Below, piece by piece: positions 32,927 through 42,235 of a stretch of 64,000 nt of DNA. The position numbers and the translations under genes were made by a program. Below the pieces are notes generated by a model. That model saw only the letters and a program-made list of their open reading frames with translations, made no database searches and was not told the DNA's origin. The stretch is from positions 248,001 to 312,000 of the forward strand of contig JAFKGK010000001.1 of assembly GCA_017307165.1 (NCBI GenBank), given 5' to 3'. How positions within the stretch are numbered: the first letter of the stretch is position 1; the number at the start of each line of letters is the position of its first letter. Source of the DNA: Candidatus Melainabacteria bacterium. Its GTDB lineage: Bacteria; Cyanobacteriota; Vampirovibrionia; Obscuribacterales; Obscuribacteraceae.

Positions 32927-34369
32927 ATGAGCCCTACACAAACTCCCAAGATCAACGAGGAAGAAAACCATAAATTGTCCTTTCCCCAGGGCTTTTTGTG
33001 GGGATGCGCGACTTCGCATTTTCAGATCGAAGGATTTCCGGACGAGATCCAAAACCGTCTGTCCGATTGGGCTAACTGGACCAATGATAAGAGTCGTATC
33101 GCAGATCAAACCAGTGCTGACGAAGCATGCCAGTTTTATCAGAGGCATCTGGACGATCTAGCTCTCATCGAGGAGCTTGGCCTCAAGGCTTTTCGCATAT
33201 CTTTTAACTGGCCTGCCTTGATGATGGGCCAAAAAGGCCAGCTTGCCGATCGTCTAGACGAAAATGCCGTGAGGTATTACAAACAATTTTTGGCTGGTTT
33301 AAAAAGGCTGGACGTCAAGGTCTTTGCTACGCTATTTCACTTTACCCTGCCTGACTGGCTCAGCAAGGATGGTGGATGGCTGTCGGACGAATGCCCGAGG
33401 CAGTTTGCTCGTTTTGCCGAATTGGTCGCCCGCGAGTTTGGCAATGATGTCGATTTTTGGTTGACGATCAATGAGCCTCTGGCCTATGCCTACCAGGGCT
33501 ATGTCAATGGAGCCTGGCCGCCTGGTATCAAAAATGATTATCTGAGCGCCTTTAAATCTATCCAGGGCCAGCTCAAGGGGCACGCAGTGGCTTGCAAAGC
33601 CATCAAAAGCGTGCTGCCTGAGGCAAAGGTCAGCTATACGATCCATTGGCGCCCTTTTGAGCCCAAAAATAGATTCAACCCATTTGACCACTTTGTGGTT
33701 TATCTCCGCAATTCTGTGTTCAACCATCTTTTTCCTGCAGCTGTGCGCACTGGACGCCTCCAATTTCCCTTCCCTCTCAATCTGATTGGCGAGGTCAAAA
33801 AATTGGAGGGAAAAATCGATGATCTCTCCGATAGCTGTGATTTTTTGGCCATCAACTATTACACCCGTGAAATCTCTACCTACAACCTCGCAGCACCGGC
33901 CAATATCTTTGGCGAGAGGGCTCTAAACACGTCGCTAACCTGTAATGACATGGGCTGGGAGGTATTTCCAGACGGACTCTACGACGTCCTGGTCAAAGAG
34001 AGCGCCGTTTATCAGCGCGGTCTGGACGGAAGGCACCTACCGGTCTATATAACCGAAAACGGATATGCGTCCACGCACGCTGCTGACCTCGGGCCTGGAG
34101 ACTGGTCTCTCAACGATAATCAGAGAGTGGACTATCTACGTTTGCATCTGGAGGCCCTATATCGCGCGATCAAAGCAGGTATCGATGTCCGGGGCTATTT
34201 ATATTGGTCTTTGCTCGACAATTTTGAGTGGGCCGAAGGGCTGGCTGCCAGGTTTGGCCTGGTGCGTATTGTTTACCCGACCCAAGAACGCAAGGCCCGA
34301 GCCAGTGCACATGAGTTTGCCAAAATCGCTCGGAGCAATGAGCTTGTCTTTGAGGCCCCGGATGGTTGA
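32927..34369 (+). CDS. GH1 family glycoside hydrolase (beta-glucosidase-like)
   Basis: 480 residues forming a single TIM barrel. The acid/base Glu183 is in LTINEPLAY and the nucleophile Glu377 in VYITENGYA. The N-terminus FPQGFLWGCATSHFQIEG is the family's aglycone-side start, and WSLLDNFEWAEG is the conserved Trp/Glu sugar-binding end. No signal peptide, so it is cytoplasmic. It hydrolyses beta-linked glucose or galactose from small sugars or glycosides; the exact substrate is open. Its end overlaps the next gene by 8 bases. It may replace the lost GH3 activity in part, but they work in different compartments. Confidence 0.9.
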   Translation: MSPTQTPKINEEENHKLSFPQGFLWGCATSHFQIEGFPDEIQNRLSDWANWTNDKSRIADQTSADEACQFYQRHLDDLALIEELGLKAFRISFNWPALMMGQKGQLADRLDENAVRYYKQFLAGLKRLDVKVFATLFHFTLPDWLSKDGGWLSDECPRQFARFAELVAREFGNDVDFWLTINEPLAYAYQGYVNGAWPPGIKNDYLSAFKSIQGQLKGHAVACKAIKSVLPEAKVSYTIHWRPFEPKNRFNPFDHFVVYLRNSVFNHLFPAAVRTGRLQFPFPLNLIGEVKKLEGKIDDLSDSCDFLAINYYTREISTYNLAAPANIFGERALNTSLTCNDMGWEVFPDGLYDVLVKESAVYQRGLDGRHLPVYITENGYASTHAADLGPGDWSLNDNQRVDYLRLHLEALYRAIKAGIDVRGYLYWSLLDNFEWAEGLAARFGLVRIVYPTQERKARASAHEFAKIARSNELVFEAPDG

Positions 34370-36245
34370 GCGCCTTTTATCCAGGCTATTGTCTCCAGGT
34401 CTTTGTTTGATCCTGGCTGTGGCGACTTGGCTTGTGCCCTGTGATATCCAGGCGGTTTTTGCTGCACCAGCTCATAGCGCGCAAATGCCTGGCTTGACTG
34501 ACAGAGGCAAGGGGCTGCACGTAGTGGCTAGTATGGACTCGGATGCTCAGTCCATATCCCCGGGGCAAAAGTTTAAACTCGACTTTAGATTGGATATGGA
34601 TAAGCATTGGCACACCTATTACAAGGATAGCGGCGAGGCTGGCCTACCTACAAAGATCGAGCTTGACCTGCCTCATGGTTTTAGCGCCGGAGAGATCATT
34701 TGGCCAAAGCCTACCAAGTTTGAAGATGGCGGCGTAGTGACATATGGATATCAGGGTACCGTGACCCTACCCATCGAGGTAGCAGCGCCAGCCAAGTTTG
34801 ACGATGACCTGCTCAAGCTCGGTTATGCGGAGGTCAAGGCAAAGGTTAGCTGGCTGGTCTGCAGTAGCGAATGTGTGCCCGGTAAAGCCGAAATGAAGAT
34901 AGCCTTGCCATTGAGCGACAAGCAACCATACAGCCTGGCAGATGCAAAATTTGCCGATACTGCAGGTGGTACCATATGGTCGTCCATGGGTATGGCACTC
35001 ATCGGCGGTCTCATTCTCAATTTTATGCCTTGCGTGCTACCTGTAATTGCAATCAAGGTAATGAGCTTTTTAGAAGAAGCCGAGTCAGCGCCAGGGCGCG
35101 TGCGCATGCAAGGTCTCGCTTTTACTGCTGGCATACTTTCATCATTTGCTGTATTGGCTCTGCTAGTCATTCTGTTAAAGGCTGGCGGGGCGAGCGTCGG
35201 CTGGGGCTTTCAGTTTCAACAACCACTCTTTGTCATGTTTATGGCCGTGCTTATCCTAGTCATGTCCATGTCATTCTTTGGCCTCTTTTATTTTAATCCT
35301 GGTGCCATGGGTGGTGGCAAGCTCGACGAGCTCGCCGAAAAAGAAGGCTTTAGCGGATCGTTTTTTAAGGGTGTGCTGGCGACTGTCCTATCTACCCCTT
35401 GTACTGCACCTTTTCTCGGTACCGCCCTCGGCTTTGCCTTTGCGGCCTCCCCTGTAGAGATTGCCGCTATCTTTATTGCTGCGGGGCTCGGTATGTCCTC
35501 TCCGTATATCCTTTTGATGATCAATCCTCAGTGGCTAAAATATTTGCCTCGTCCGGGTCTCTGGATGGACAAATTGAAACAGGGACTTGGTTTTGTGCTG
35601 CTTGCCACGGTCATCTGGTTGGTAAATGGTGTGCTCAGCTCTCAAACTGGTGGAGCTTTTGCTCTCAACTTTAGTTACTTTCTTGCGGTCGTCGCTTTTT
35701 GCGTTTGGCTTGTAGCCAATTTTACCGACCTCAATTCGACTGGAGAGCGCAGGATAAAGGTCTATGGTCTGGCAGCTTTGATACTGGGTTTATCAGGTTG
35801 GTTGCTCTTGTCCGATCACTTGTCTGATAGCCTTGATAGCAAAGAGAGTCAGATAGATGTAGAGACAAAAAAACTGGATAGACAAAAGGATGGCTATCTG
35901 CCTTTTTCTACCACTGCTCTTGAAGATAGCCTGAACCAGGGCAAGACCTGTTTTGTCGATTTTACGGCAGACTGGTGTCAGACTTGTAAGGCTAACGAAA
36001 AATTGGTTTTGTCGACCGACACGGTAAAGCACAAGTTGCAAGCTGATGGTATCGTCAGTTACAAGGCCGATTGGACTAAACAAGATCCTGAGATTACAGC
36101 TCTGCTCCAAAAGTTTGGTCGGGCCGGTGTCCCTCTGTATGTCATATTTCCTGGCAAGGCACCGGACAAGCCAATTGTTTTGCCCGAAATCATCACCGTC
36201 GATCTGGTCGTCAAAAAGCTAGATGAGGCTCGCAATTTGCAATAG
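34362..36245 (+). CDS. DsbD-like thiol:disulfide interchange protein
   Basis: 627 residues that carry reducing power from cytoplasmic thioredoxin across the membrane. Order: signal peptide (GLCLILAVATWLV); N-terminal periplasmic DsbD-alpha-like domain with VCSSECVPGKAE; eight-helix CcdA-like core with the cysteine pair in LNFMPCVLPVIAIK and STPCTAPFLGTALG; C-terminal thioredoxin domain with ADWCQTCKANEK (C-x-x-C). All expected cysteines appear present. I take the ATG at 34362, overlapping the GH1 stop; the frame is open far upstream but only as GH1 shadow. It converges on the peroxiredoxin gene with a 27-base overlap. Confidence 0.88.
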   Translation: MVERLLSRLLSPGLCLILAVATWLVPCDIQAVFAAPAHSAQMPGLTDRGKGLHVVASMDSDAQSISPGQKFKLDFRLDMDKHWHTYYKDSGEAGLPTKIELDLPHGFSAGEIIWPKPTKFEDGGVVTYGYQGTVTLPIEVAAPAKFDDDLLKLGYAEVKAKVSWLVCSSECVPGKAEMKIALPLSDKQPYSLADAKFADTAGGTIWSSMGMALIGGLILNFMPCVLPVIAIKVMSFLEEAESAPGRVRMQGLAFTAGILSSFAVLALLVILLKAGGASVGWGFQFQQPLFVMFMAVLILVMSMSFFGLFYFNPGAMGGGKLDELAEKEGFSGSFFKGVLATVLSTPCTAPFLGTALGFAFAASPVEIAAIFIAAGLGMSSPYILLMINPQWLKYLPRPGLWMDKLKQGLGFVLLATVIWLVNGVLSSQTGGAFALNFSYFLAVVAFCVWLVANFTDLNSTGERRIKVYGLAALILGLSGWLLLSDHLSDSLDSKESQIDVETKKLDRQKDGYLPFSTTALEDSLNQGKTCFVDFTADWCQTCKANEKLVLSTDTVKHKLQADGIVSYKADWTKQDPEITALLQKFGRAGVPLYVIFPGKAPDKPIVLPEIITVDLVVKKLDEARNLQ

Positions 36246-36695
36246 GGCCTGCATGTCTGGCATGCCTTGATGCACATGCTGGACGATTCGCTCCGCATCG
36301 ATGAGATAAAGCACGCGACTAGCCGTTGCTTTGCCATTAGCCATGACGCCATATTTGCGACCGATATTGCCACCGGTATCGGCAATGAGAATCTGCTGAA
36401 GACCGTTTTTTGCAGCAAAGCGACGGTGACTATCGATGCTATCGCATGAAACGCCTATGATCTGCCACCCGGCTCCGGCAAATTCCTTGATTTGTGCAGA
36501 AAAATCGCACATTTCGCGGGTGCATCCTGGGGTTGAGTCTTTTGGATAAAATGCCAGTATGATTTTTTTGCCCACCAGTTCTGGGCCAGACAGGGCGAGT
36601 TCGACTTGACGATCACCGATCAGTGCCTGACCGACAAAGTCTGGTGCTATATCGCCAGTTTGTAGCAGCCGGCTCTCATCCAGAGGAGAGACCAA
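36219..36695 (-). CDS. Thiol peroxidase, PrxQ/BCP subfamily
   Basis: 158 residues, thioredoxin fold. It reduces hydrogen and organic peroxides. The peroxidatic Cys58 is in FYPKDSTPGCTREMC and the resolving Cys63 is five residues later, the PrxQ arrangement. IIGVSCDSIDSHRRFAAKN is the conserved next segment. Its gene starts 2 bases after the stop of the Roadblock-domain gene and converges on the DsbD-like gene. Confidence 0.92.
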   Translation of the reverse strand: MVSPLDESRLLQTGDIAPDFVGQALIGDRQVELALSGPELVGKKIILAFYPKDSTPGCTREMCDFSAQIKEFAGAGWQIIGVSCDSIDSHRRFAAKNGLQQILIADTGGNIGRKYGVMANGKATASRVLYLIDAERIVQHVHQGMPDMQALLQIASLI

Positions 36696-36697
36696 GG

Positions 36698-39508
36698 TCA
36701 GCCACCGTGGACGGTATTGTGAATGATGTCGAGCAGCCCATCTATTTTATCTAGATGAGTTTCTTCGACAAAAACGGCAAGTATGCCTACTTCGACGTCA
36801 GTCAAGACGGTTGTCTTGTGGCGAGGGGAAGCCTGTGGGCCGAGGTCTGTCAGAAGGACCATCTGTCTCAGCTTGCCGATTTCTAGTTTTTTGGTTGCAA
36901 GGTTGGAAGTGGATAATAGCGCTGTCGAGAGCGCGCCGAGCATATCCTTATCGTAATTGCCTGCAACTGTCGAAGAGATGACCAATCCATCATGTCCCAC
37001 GATCAAGCTGCCAGAGACACCTTCGTAGGTATCTATAGTGGTGAGGATATTTTTGATACCTTCGCCGCGGCTGGCGCTGATGATCTTGGCTGTGGAAAGA
37101 TTGGCGCCGATCTTTTTGGTTTCGCCGGCCTTGATGATGTTTTCGACTGCTTGCACGTCCAGGAGCAATTTGCCGATGGTTTTCATCGAGCCGACTGTTT
37201 CGCCGCTTGTCTTAGGAGCAGCAGCTGATCGAGAAGACAGGCGGCCAAACTCTTTGACCTCTTTGTATTTGGGTTTTTTGGGCCCATCTTCTTTATCTTT
37301 GTCTGTTTCGGCTTTACTCAGATGCTCGGCTTCTTGGATCGTCATGGCCGGCATTTCGCCAGTTGCACGTGGAGAGTCTGATGTCTTTACATCATCGGAA
37401 TTCTTGAGCTTTTTGAGAGTTTCAGGAGTGACTTCTAATTGATTTTGTTCGGTCAGCTCGCCAAAGACCTTATCGAGATCCTCTCCGAGTGATTCGGTAA
37501 ATAGGCTGCCCGAATCCTCCGCTTCTTCTAATTCCTGTGCTTCGTCGACACCTTTTACTTTCTTGAGGGTCTCGGGAGTGACATCAAATTGATCTTGTTC
37601 GGTAAGATCGCTAAAGACCTTATCTAGGTCTTCGCCGAGTGACTCGGTGAACAGGCTGCCCGATTCTTCTATTTCTGGTTCTAGTTCTAGTTCTGGTTCT
37701 AATTCTAGTTCTGGCGCCTTATCAAGTTTTGCTTTTTCGTTTTCTTCTTCTTCGGAGCTCTTAAACTTTTTAAGAGTTTCGGGAGTGACTTCTAGTTGAT
37801 CTTGCTCAGTGAGGTCGCTAAAGACCTTATCGAGATCTTCACCAAGAGACTCTGTAAACAGGCTGCCTGACTCTTCTTGATTTTCTTCGTCCTGTTCTTC
37901 TTGTTGCTGTTCTTCTTGTATTGGCGCTTGTACTGGCTGAACTTGCTCTGGTGTTTCCTGTTGATGTTCTTGTGGAGCGACAACATTGTCTTGATCTTGA
38001 CTTTTGTCTTGCACCACATCCGGTGCGGCTACAGTATCCAGTCTATCGCTGATGCTCGAATGCCCAGATATATTTGACTGTGTTTCGGTTGATTCGTCTT
38101 TAAAGACAAAGTCGAGAATAATCTCTACTGGTGGAGTAAGCGGCTGAGCCGGTTCTTCGATTTTGCCGTCGTCGAGTCTGTCCAGCAGGGACTTTAGACT
38201 ATCATCAGGACCAGTGGCTGGCGGTGGAGTCTGTAAAGCATCGGGACTTGCAGCCGAAAGCGATTGCAATTTTGTGAAGGTGCTCGTGTTGCGGCGCTTC
38301 ATAGCGGCAAGACGATTAGCAGTAGCGCTAGGCTTGATCGCTTGCTGATCATCGTTGATCGGATGGATTGAAGCAGGATCTACAGGGGGGGCTTCGGCTG
38401 CTCGAGATTGCGAAGTGGCTTGAAACTTTGGTGCCTCTGCAGCTGGAGGCTGTGGCTCAATGATAGGCTCTGGTGCAGGTTCAAAAACTGGCTGTAGCTC
38501 AATTACCGGCTCCGGTGCAGGCTCAAAAACAGGCTCAGACTCTACAAGTTGAGGAGCCGGATCTGGTGTCGGCTCAAATACGAGCTCGGGAGCGGGAGCG
38601 GGGATAGGTTCGGAGCTTGGTTCCGAAGAAAGATCTTGGACTGGCTGCTCAGGAGCCGTAAACATCTCTGGCAACTCTGTCTCGGCTGCGGGGGCAAGAT
38701 CAGGAGCATCGACCTGGGAATCGAGAGCGGCTGCAAGCGAAAAACCGCCCAGATCGCCAGAGTCTTGGACGGGTGGAGTATTGTCGCGGTTGCCAAAGGC
38801 AAAAGTCTCTGTCTCTTTTGGAGCTTGGGCTGGCTCTTCCATGCGATCAAGCAGGCCGGCTAGGCCTCCAGAGCCTGTATCGGAGCGGTTTTCGGAAATG
38901 CTTTTGGGAGTTTCGCGTATTTGAGGCCGCAGCTCTTGGCCTGGTTCTGTCAGGCTGATTGCCTTTAGATTGGTCATAGTCGAGCGCAAGGAGCGGCCTT
39001 CTGCTTGCTGATCTGCATGGGCAGCGGCTTTTTCCCATTTTGCCTGCGTTTCTGGATCGACCTTTGCATGCTTAAGGCGATCGAGTTGAGCTTCGGCTAC
39101 ACGAGTATCGGCAAAGCTGCTCATTTTTTCGGCCTGAAGAATATTTGCTGCCGAAATCAGGCCTAAAATGTTGACAACGCCTAGCTGTACTCCATTGAAA
39201 TGCAGAAGGGCATTTTGCTGGATGAACACCATTTGATCGGCGGTTGCATTGCCTACTATCGCGAGAGCACCGATCAGTGCAAAGACTGATAATGATCCGC
39301 CAACGATCTGCAGTAAGGGGCAGCCTCTAAACTGTGTGAAGGCAAAGAGCAAAGGTACGAGTAACTGCCCGGCAATAATAGGCAGCACCGGAAGATCAAA
39401 GTTGGTGCTGGAATTGAAGGGGTTTAACTTGAGGAAACTCAAGCAGAAGGCTCCGATAAATAAAATCAGAAAACCTGCTGCACTTTTGCGAAATCTCAGC
39501 CTGTACAT
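36698..39508 (-). CDS. Large membrane protein with Pro/Glu-rich linkers, three internal repeats and C-terminal Roadblock/LC7 domain
   Basis: 936 residues. The N-terminus has four membrane segments within about residues 8-130. Then follows a long low-complexity part with Pro/Glu repeats of the type EPAPEPV (about 290-370). Three ~40-residue repeats begin SGSLFTESLGEDLDKVF and contain TPETLKK, at about residues 544-585, 614-653 and 664-704. The end (about 800-932) resembles Roadblock/LC7 (GSLIVGHDGLVISSTV, RQMVLLTDLG, VGILAVFVEET). In bacteria LC7 proteins partner with small Ras-like GTPases (MglA type); none is encoded next to it. A scaffold at the membrane is plausible; the function is unknown. 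Confidence 0.7.
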   Translation of the reverse strand: MYRLRFRKSAAGFLILFIGAFCLSFLKLNPFNSSTNFDLPVLPIIAGQLLVPLLFAFTQFRGCPLLQIVGGSLSVFALIGALAIVGNATADQMVFIQQNALLHFNGVQLGVVNILGLISAANILQAEKMSSFADTRVAEAQLDRLKHAKVDPETQAKWEKAAAHADQQAEGRSLRSTMTNLKAISLTEPGQELRPQIRETPKSISENRSDTGSGGLAGLLDRMEEPAQAPKETETFAFGNRDNTPPVQDSGDLGGFSLAAALDSQVDAPDLAPAAETELPEMFTAPEQPVQDLSSEPSSEPIPAPAPELVFEPTPDPAPQLVESEPVFEPAPEPVIELQPVFEPAPEPIIEPQPPAAEAPKFQATSQSRAAEAPPVDPASIHPINDDQQAIKPSATANRLAAMKRRNTSTFTKLQSLSAASPDALQTPPPATGPDDSLKSLLDRLDDGKIEEPAQPLTPPVEIILDFVFKDESTETQSNISGHSSISDRLDTVAAPDVVQDKSQDQDNVVAPQEHQQETPEQVQPVQAPIQEEQQQEEQDEENQEESGSLFTESLGEDLDKVFSDLTEQDQLEVTPETLKKFKSSEEEENEKAKLDKAPELELEPELELEPEIEESGSLFTESLGEDLDKVFSDLTEQDQFDVTPETLKKVKGVDEAQELEEAEDSGSLFTESLGEDLDKVFGELTEQNQLEVTPETLKKLKNSDDVKTSDSPRATGEMPAMTIQEAEHLSKAETDKDKEDGPKKPKYKEVKEFGRLSSRSAAAPKTSGETVGSMKTIGKLLLDVQAVENIIKAGETKKIGANLSTAKIISASRGEGIKNILTTIDTYEGVSGSLIVGHDGLVISSTVAGNYDKDMLGALSTALLSTSNLATKKLEIGKLRQMVLLTDLGPQASPRHKTTVLTDVEVGILAVFVEETHLDKIDGLLDIIHNTVHGG
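37397..37876 (-). repeat. Three imperfect ~120-bp in-frame repeats
   Basis: Units at about 37397-37516, 37551-37668 and 37754-37876 encode near-identical 40-residue segments (SGSLFTESLGEDLDKVF ... TPETLKK). Between the second and third lies a short tandem array of six-base units (about 37671-37717) coding Glu-Leu/Glu-Pro. The protein-level identity is higher than that of the flanks, so the units are maintained or recent. Confidence 0.85.
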
Positions 39509-39631
39509 GTATTGTGGCCAAATACCTTTCGTGATCGCTGTTAGCTAAGGGCTTTATACCCCGGTCAAAAATAAATTATAAAAGCAGCACCCCCAAGTCT
39601 AGCTTAAAAGGCCGAGAAATAGAAAATTTGC

Positions 39632-42220
39632 CTATGCTCTGAAGGTCGCTTTCAGTTTATCGGACAAATCTTTACGTATTGACTGGATGGAGCTTTCAAC
39701 CTGATCGTTGGTGAGAGTCTCAGCCGGATTTTGAAAGGTCATTCGATATGTCAAGCTGAGACGGTCGCTCTTAAAGACACTGACCAGATCGGCGGTTTTC
39801 AGATGCGGGCCTCCGGCCTTTATGATTACTGCGCAGACTGCTTGATGCTCTGTTTCCTGGTTTTCAAAATCGCAAGTGAGATCTCGCAAAACCTCCGGAG
39901 TGTTCGGGATCTCTTTAAACTTGCCTGGCTTTCTTTCCAACTCCAGTTTGGCAAGATCCAATTCAAATACCCAGGCATTGTCACGCAGTCCAACCTGATC
40001 TTTATATCTCGGGTGGACTTCGCCGACATAACCCAAAGTTATGTTTTCGTCTAGATGGTCGTAAGGTGAAGGATCTTGTCTTTGTATATCTGATTGAGAT
40101 ATTGCTTTGTCCAGTTTTTTGGGTTTGGCAGGACGGTTGAGAGTGACAAGCGCGGCTCGGTGAGGATGCAACCAGGGATAAAGGTCGGAGACCCTGCGAA
40201 AAGCGATCTTGGCAAGATTGATATCGTTATGTTCGAGCAGATTTTCAACGAGACCCTTGGTCAGATAATAATCAGGTTTGAGAGGAGCCTCCAGACCACG
40301 TGATTTTTCGCCTGTCACAGCAGCCGCTATCAATTGTCTTTCTCTCGATCCGGTATGGCCTTTGAGATTGCCTTGTGCCTGGCTTGCTGCCTGTTGTGAC
40401 GATGCACTCGGCACTCGCTCATAAACACGCCCGGCTTCAAACATCCAGACGTCCTTCCGCCCACGGTCCTGGTTATAGGCAACTGCTTTGAGCAGGCCAG
40501 GAATGAGAGATTGACGTAATAGCTGGTGATCCTTTGATAGTGGGTTTAAAACGCTGACGACTCGATCGTGATCTATGCCAGGCTCATTTTCAGGGACCAG
40601 ACTCGAGAGCCAGGCTTCGCTCAAGCCACTGGAGGTGAGCGTTTTTTTGACCCTGGACACGAAAGTGTCAGCGGCTTCGGCAGGCATGCTGGCCGATGGC
40701 ATGATCGCTGCGATTTTGTCGTAACCGTTCAGGCGGCAGATTTCTTCGATTAGATCGATTTCGCGAGTTATATCGCTCTGCCTAAAGCTAGGTATCGAGA
40801 CTCGCAGCGTCGCTTGGCCAGATTGTTGACCCAGGTCTTGCACGCCAAATCCCAGGGGGGTGAGCAAAGCCTCAATCTTTTGAGAGTCGAGCGAAATGCC
40901 CAGTATGCGATCGATTTGCTTTAGTCTCAAATCGACTGTTTTCGATTGCGCTTTATTGTCTCCTGCTTGTTGCAAGTCGCCAATTGCTAGTTGTGCATCA
41001 TCACCAGCGCAGTGTTTTGCGATCAAATAGCATGCTCTTTCGCTAGCAATAGCTGTCTGGACCCTATCCACCCCTCTTTCAAAACGCAAGCTGGCATCCG
41101 AAGAAAGCCCCAAAAGTCGCGAACCTTTTCTAACGGTGGCCTGGTCGAAAGCAGCAGCCTCGAGCACTATGGAGCTTGATTGTTGGCTGATCTCAGAATC
41201 TTTGCTGCCCATGATGCCAGCGATACCGACCGCAGTGTCACCATCTGCTATCACCAATACTTCTGGCGTCAAGGATCTTTCTTTTCCGTCCAGAGTTGTG
41301 ATCTTTTCTCCTTCACGGGCAAAGCGAGCCGTGAGAGTATTTCCAGTTATCTTTTCCAGATCGTAAGCATGCAGCGGCTGACCAAGTTCGTGCATGACAT
41401 AGTTGGTGATGTCGACTACATTGTTGACTGTGCGTAGACCCATCGCCTCTAGACGCTTGGCGATATAGGCAGGACTTTTGCCGATCTTGATGCCATTGAT
41501 GGTCCGCAAGCTAAAATACGGGCATTCGTCGGCTTGGGATTGTGCTTTTATCTGGCCGGTCAGATTTTGATCAAGAGCTTTGCCAAACTCATCCAAACCA
41601 TGCGTTTGAGTCTTGAGTTTGCGATTAAAGAGTGCGGCGACTTCTCTAGCTAGACCAGCCACACATAGCGCATCGCCTCTGTTGGAACGTGGCTCCACGT
41701 GCAGGATGTAGTCGTTTTTGAGATCGAGTATGTCTCGGATATCGGTGCCGAGCGGTCTATCTCCGGTAAGGTCGTTGAGGATGTAGATGCCCTCACCCGT
41801 GGTGTCATCCGTGGCTATGCCCAATTCGGCTGCCGAGCAGAGCATGCCATTGGATTTGACACCGCGGATGGTGGAGATTTTGATTTCGAGCTTGGAGCCA
41901 TCGTGACGATTGACTACGCAAGCGCCATCGAGCGCGACGGCTATACGATGCCCGACTTCGATATTGGCGGCGCCGCACACGATCTCCAATGGCTCTGCGC
42001 CCGGTGCTACGCGAGTCTTTGTCAATCTTATCTTGGATGCATTGGGGTGAGGGTTTATTTCTAAGATCTCGCCGAGGACTAGAGGCCCGGTGATCTCTGC
42101 ACCGACTGGGGTGACCTCTTCGACTTCAAATGCTCCCATGGTGAGCTTTTCGGCTACTTGTGCTGCCGAAAGGCCTTCTAAATCAACAAATTCCGACAAC
42201 CAGTCGAATGAAAGCTTCAT
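39632..42220 (-). CDS. pheT: Phenylalanyl-tRNA synthetase beta subunit
   Basis: 862 residues, a little longer than the usual ~800. The domains are in normal order: start MKLSFDWLSEFVDL; EMAP/tRNA-binding domain (VLGEILEINPHPNASKIRL); B3/B4 editing region (GQPLHAYDLEKI); B5; core; and C-terminal FDX-ACB anticodon-binding domain (FKEIPNTPEVLRDLTCDF). Together with PheS it charges tRNA-Phe. It follows pheS after 15 bases with a GGAGC site in the gap. The extra length seems to lie in the region after the core (about 640-740), where a Gln/Ser/Pro-rich stretch occurs. Confidence 0.97.
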   Translation of the reverse strand: MKLSFDWLSEFVDLEGLSAAQVAEKLTMGAFEVEEVTPVGAEITGPLVLGEILEINPHPNASKIRLTKTRVAPGAEPLEIVCGAANIEVGHRIAVALDGACVVNRHDGSKLEIKISTIRGVKSNGMLCSAAELGIATDDTTGEGIYILNDLTGDRPLGTDIRDILDLKNDYILHVEPRSNRGDALCVAGLAREVAALFNRKLKTQTHGLDEFGKALDQNLTGQIKAQSQADECPYFSLRTINGIKIGKSPAYIAKRLEAMGLRTVNNVVDITNYVMHELGQPLHAYDLEKITGNTLTARFAREGEKITTLDGKERSLTPEVLVIADGDTAVGIAGIMGSKDSEISQQSSSIVLEAAAFDQATVRKGSRLLGLSSDASLRFERGVDRVQTAIASERACYLIAKHCAGDDAQLAIGDLQQAGDNKAQSKTVDLRLKQIDRILGISLDSQKIEALLTPLGFGVQDLGQQSGQATLRVSIPSFRQSDITREIDLIEEICRLNGYDKIAAIMPSASMPAEAADTFVSRVKKTLTSSGLSEAWLSSLVPENEPGIDHDRVVSVLNPLSKDHQLLRQSLIPGLLKAVAYNQDRGRKDVWMFEAGRVYERVPSASSQQAASQAQGNLKGHTGSRERQLIAAAVTGEKSRGLEAPLKPDYYLTKGLVENLLEHNDINLAKIAFRRVSDLYPWLHPHRAALVTLNRPAKPKKLDKAISQSDIQRQDPSPYDHLDENITLGYVGEVHPRYKDQVGLRDNAWVFELDLAKLELERKPGKFKEIPNTPEVLRDLTCDFENQETEHQAVCAVIIKAGGPHLKTADLVSVFKSDRLSLTYRMTFQNPAETLTNDQVESSIQSIRKDLSDKLKATFRA

Positions 42221-42235
42221 GTTTGCTCCTAAAAA

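Noticed and set aside
34065-34361. N-terminal extension of the DsbD-like frame into the GH1 gene
   Set aside because: The added residues are shadow of GH1 codons; ATG at 34362 gives a proper signal peptide and overlaps the GH1 stop in a common way.
37671-37717. Short tandem six-base units as a possible CRISPR or regulatory repeat
   Set aside because: They are in-frame Glu-Leu/Glu-Pro codons inside the Roadblock-domain gene, with no spacers.
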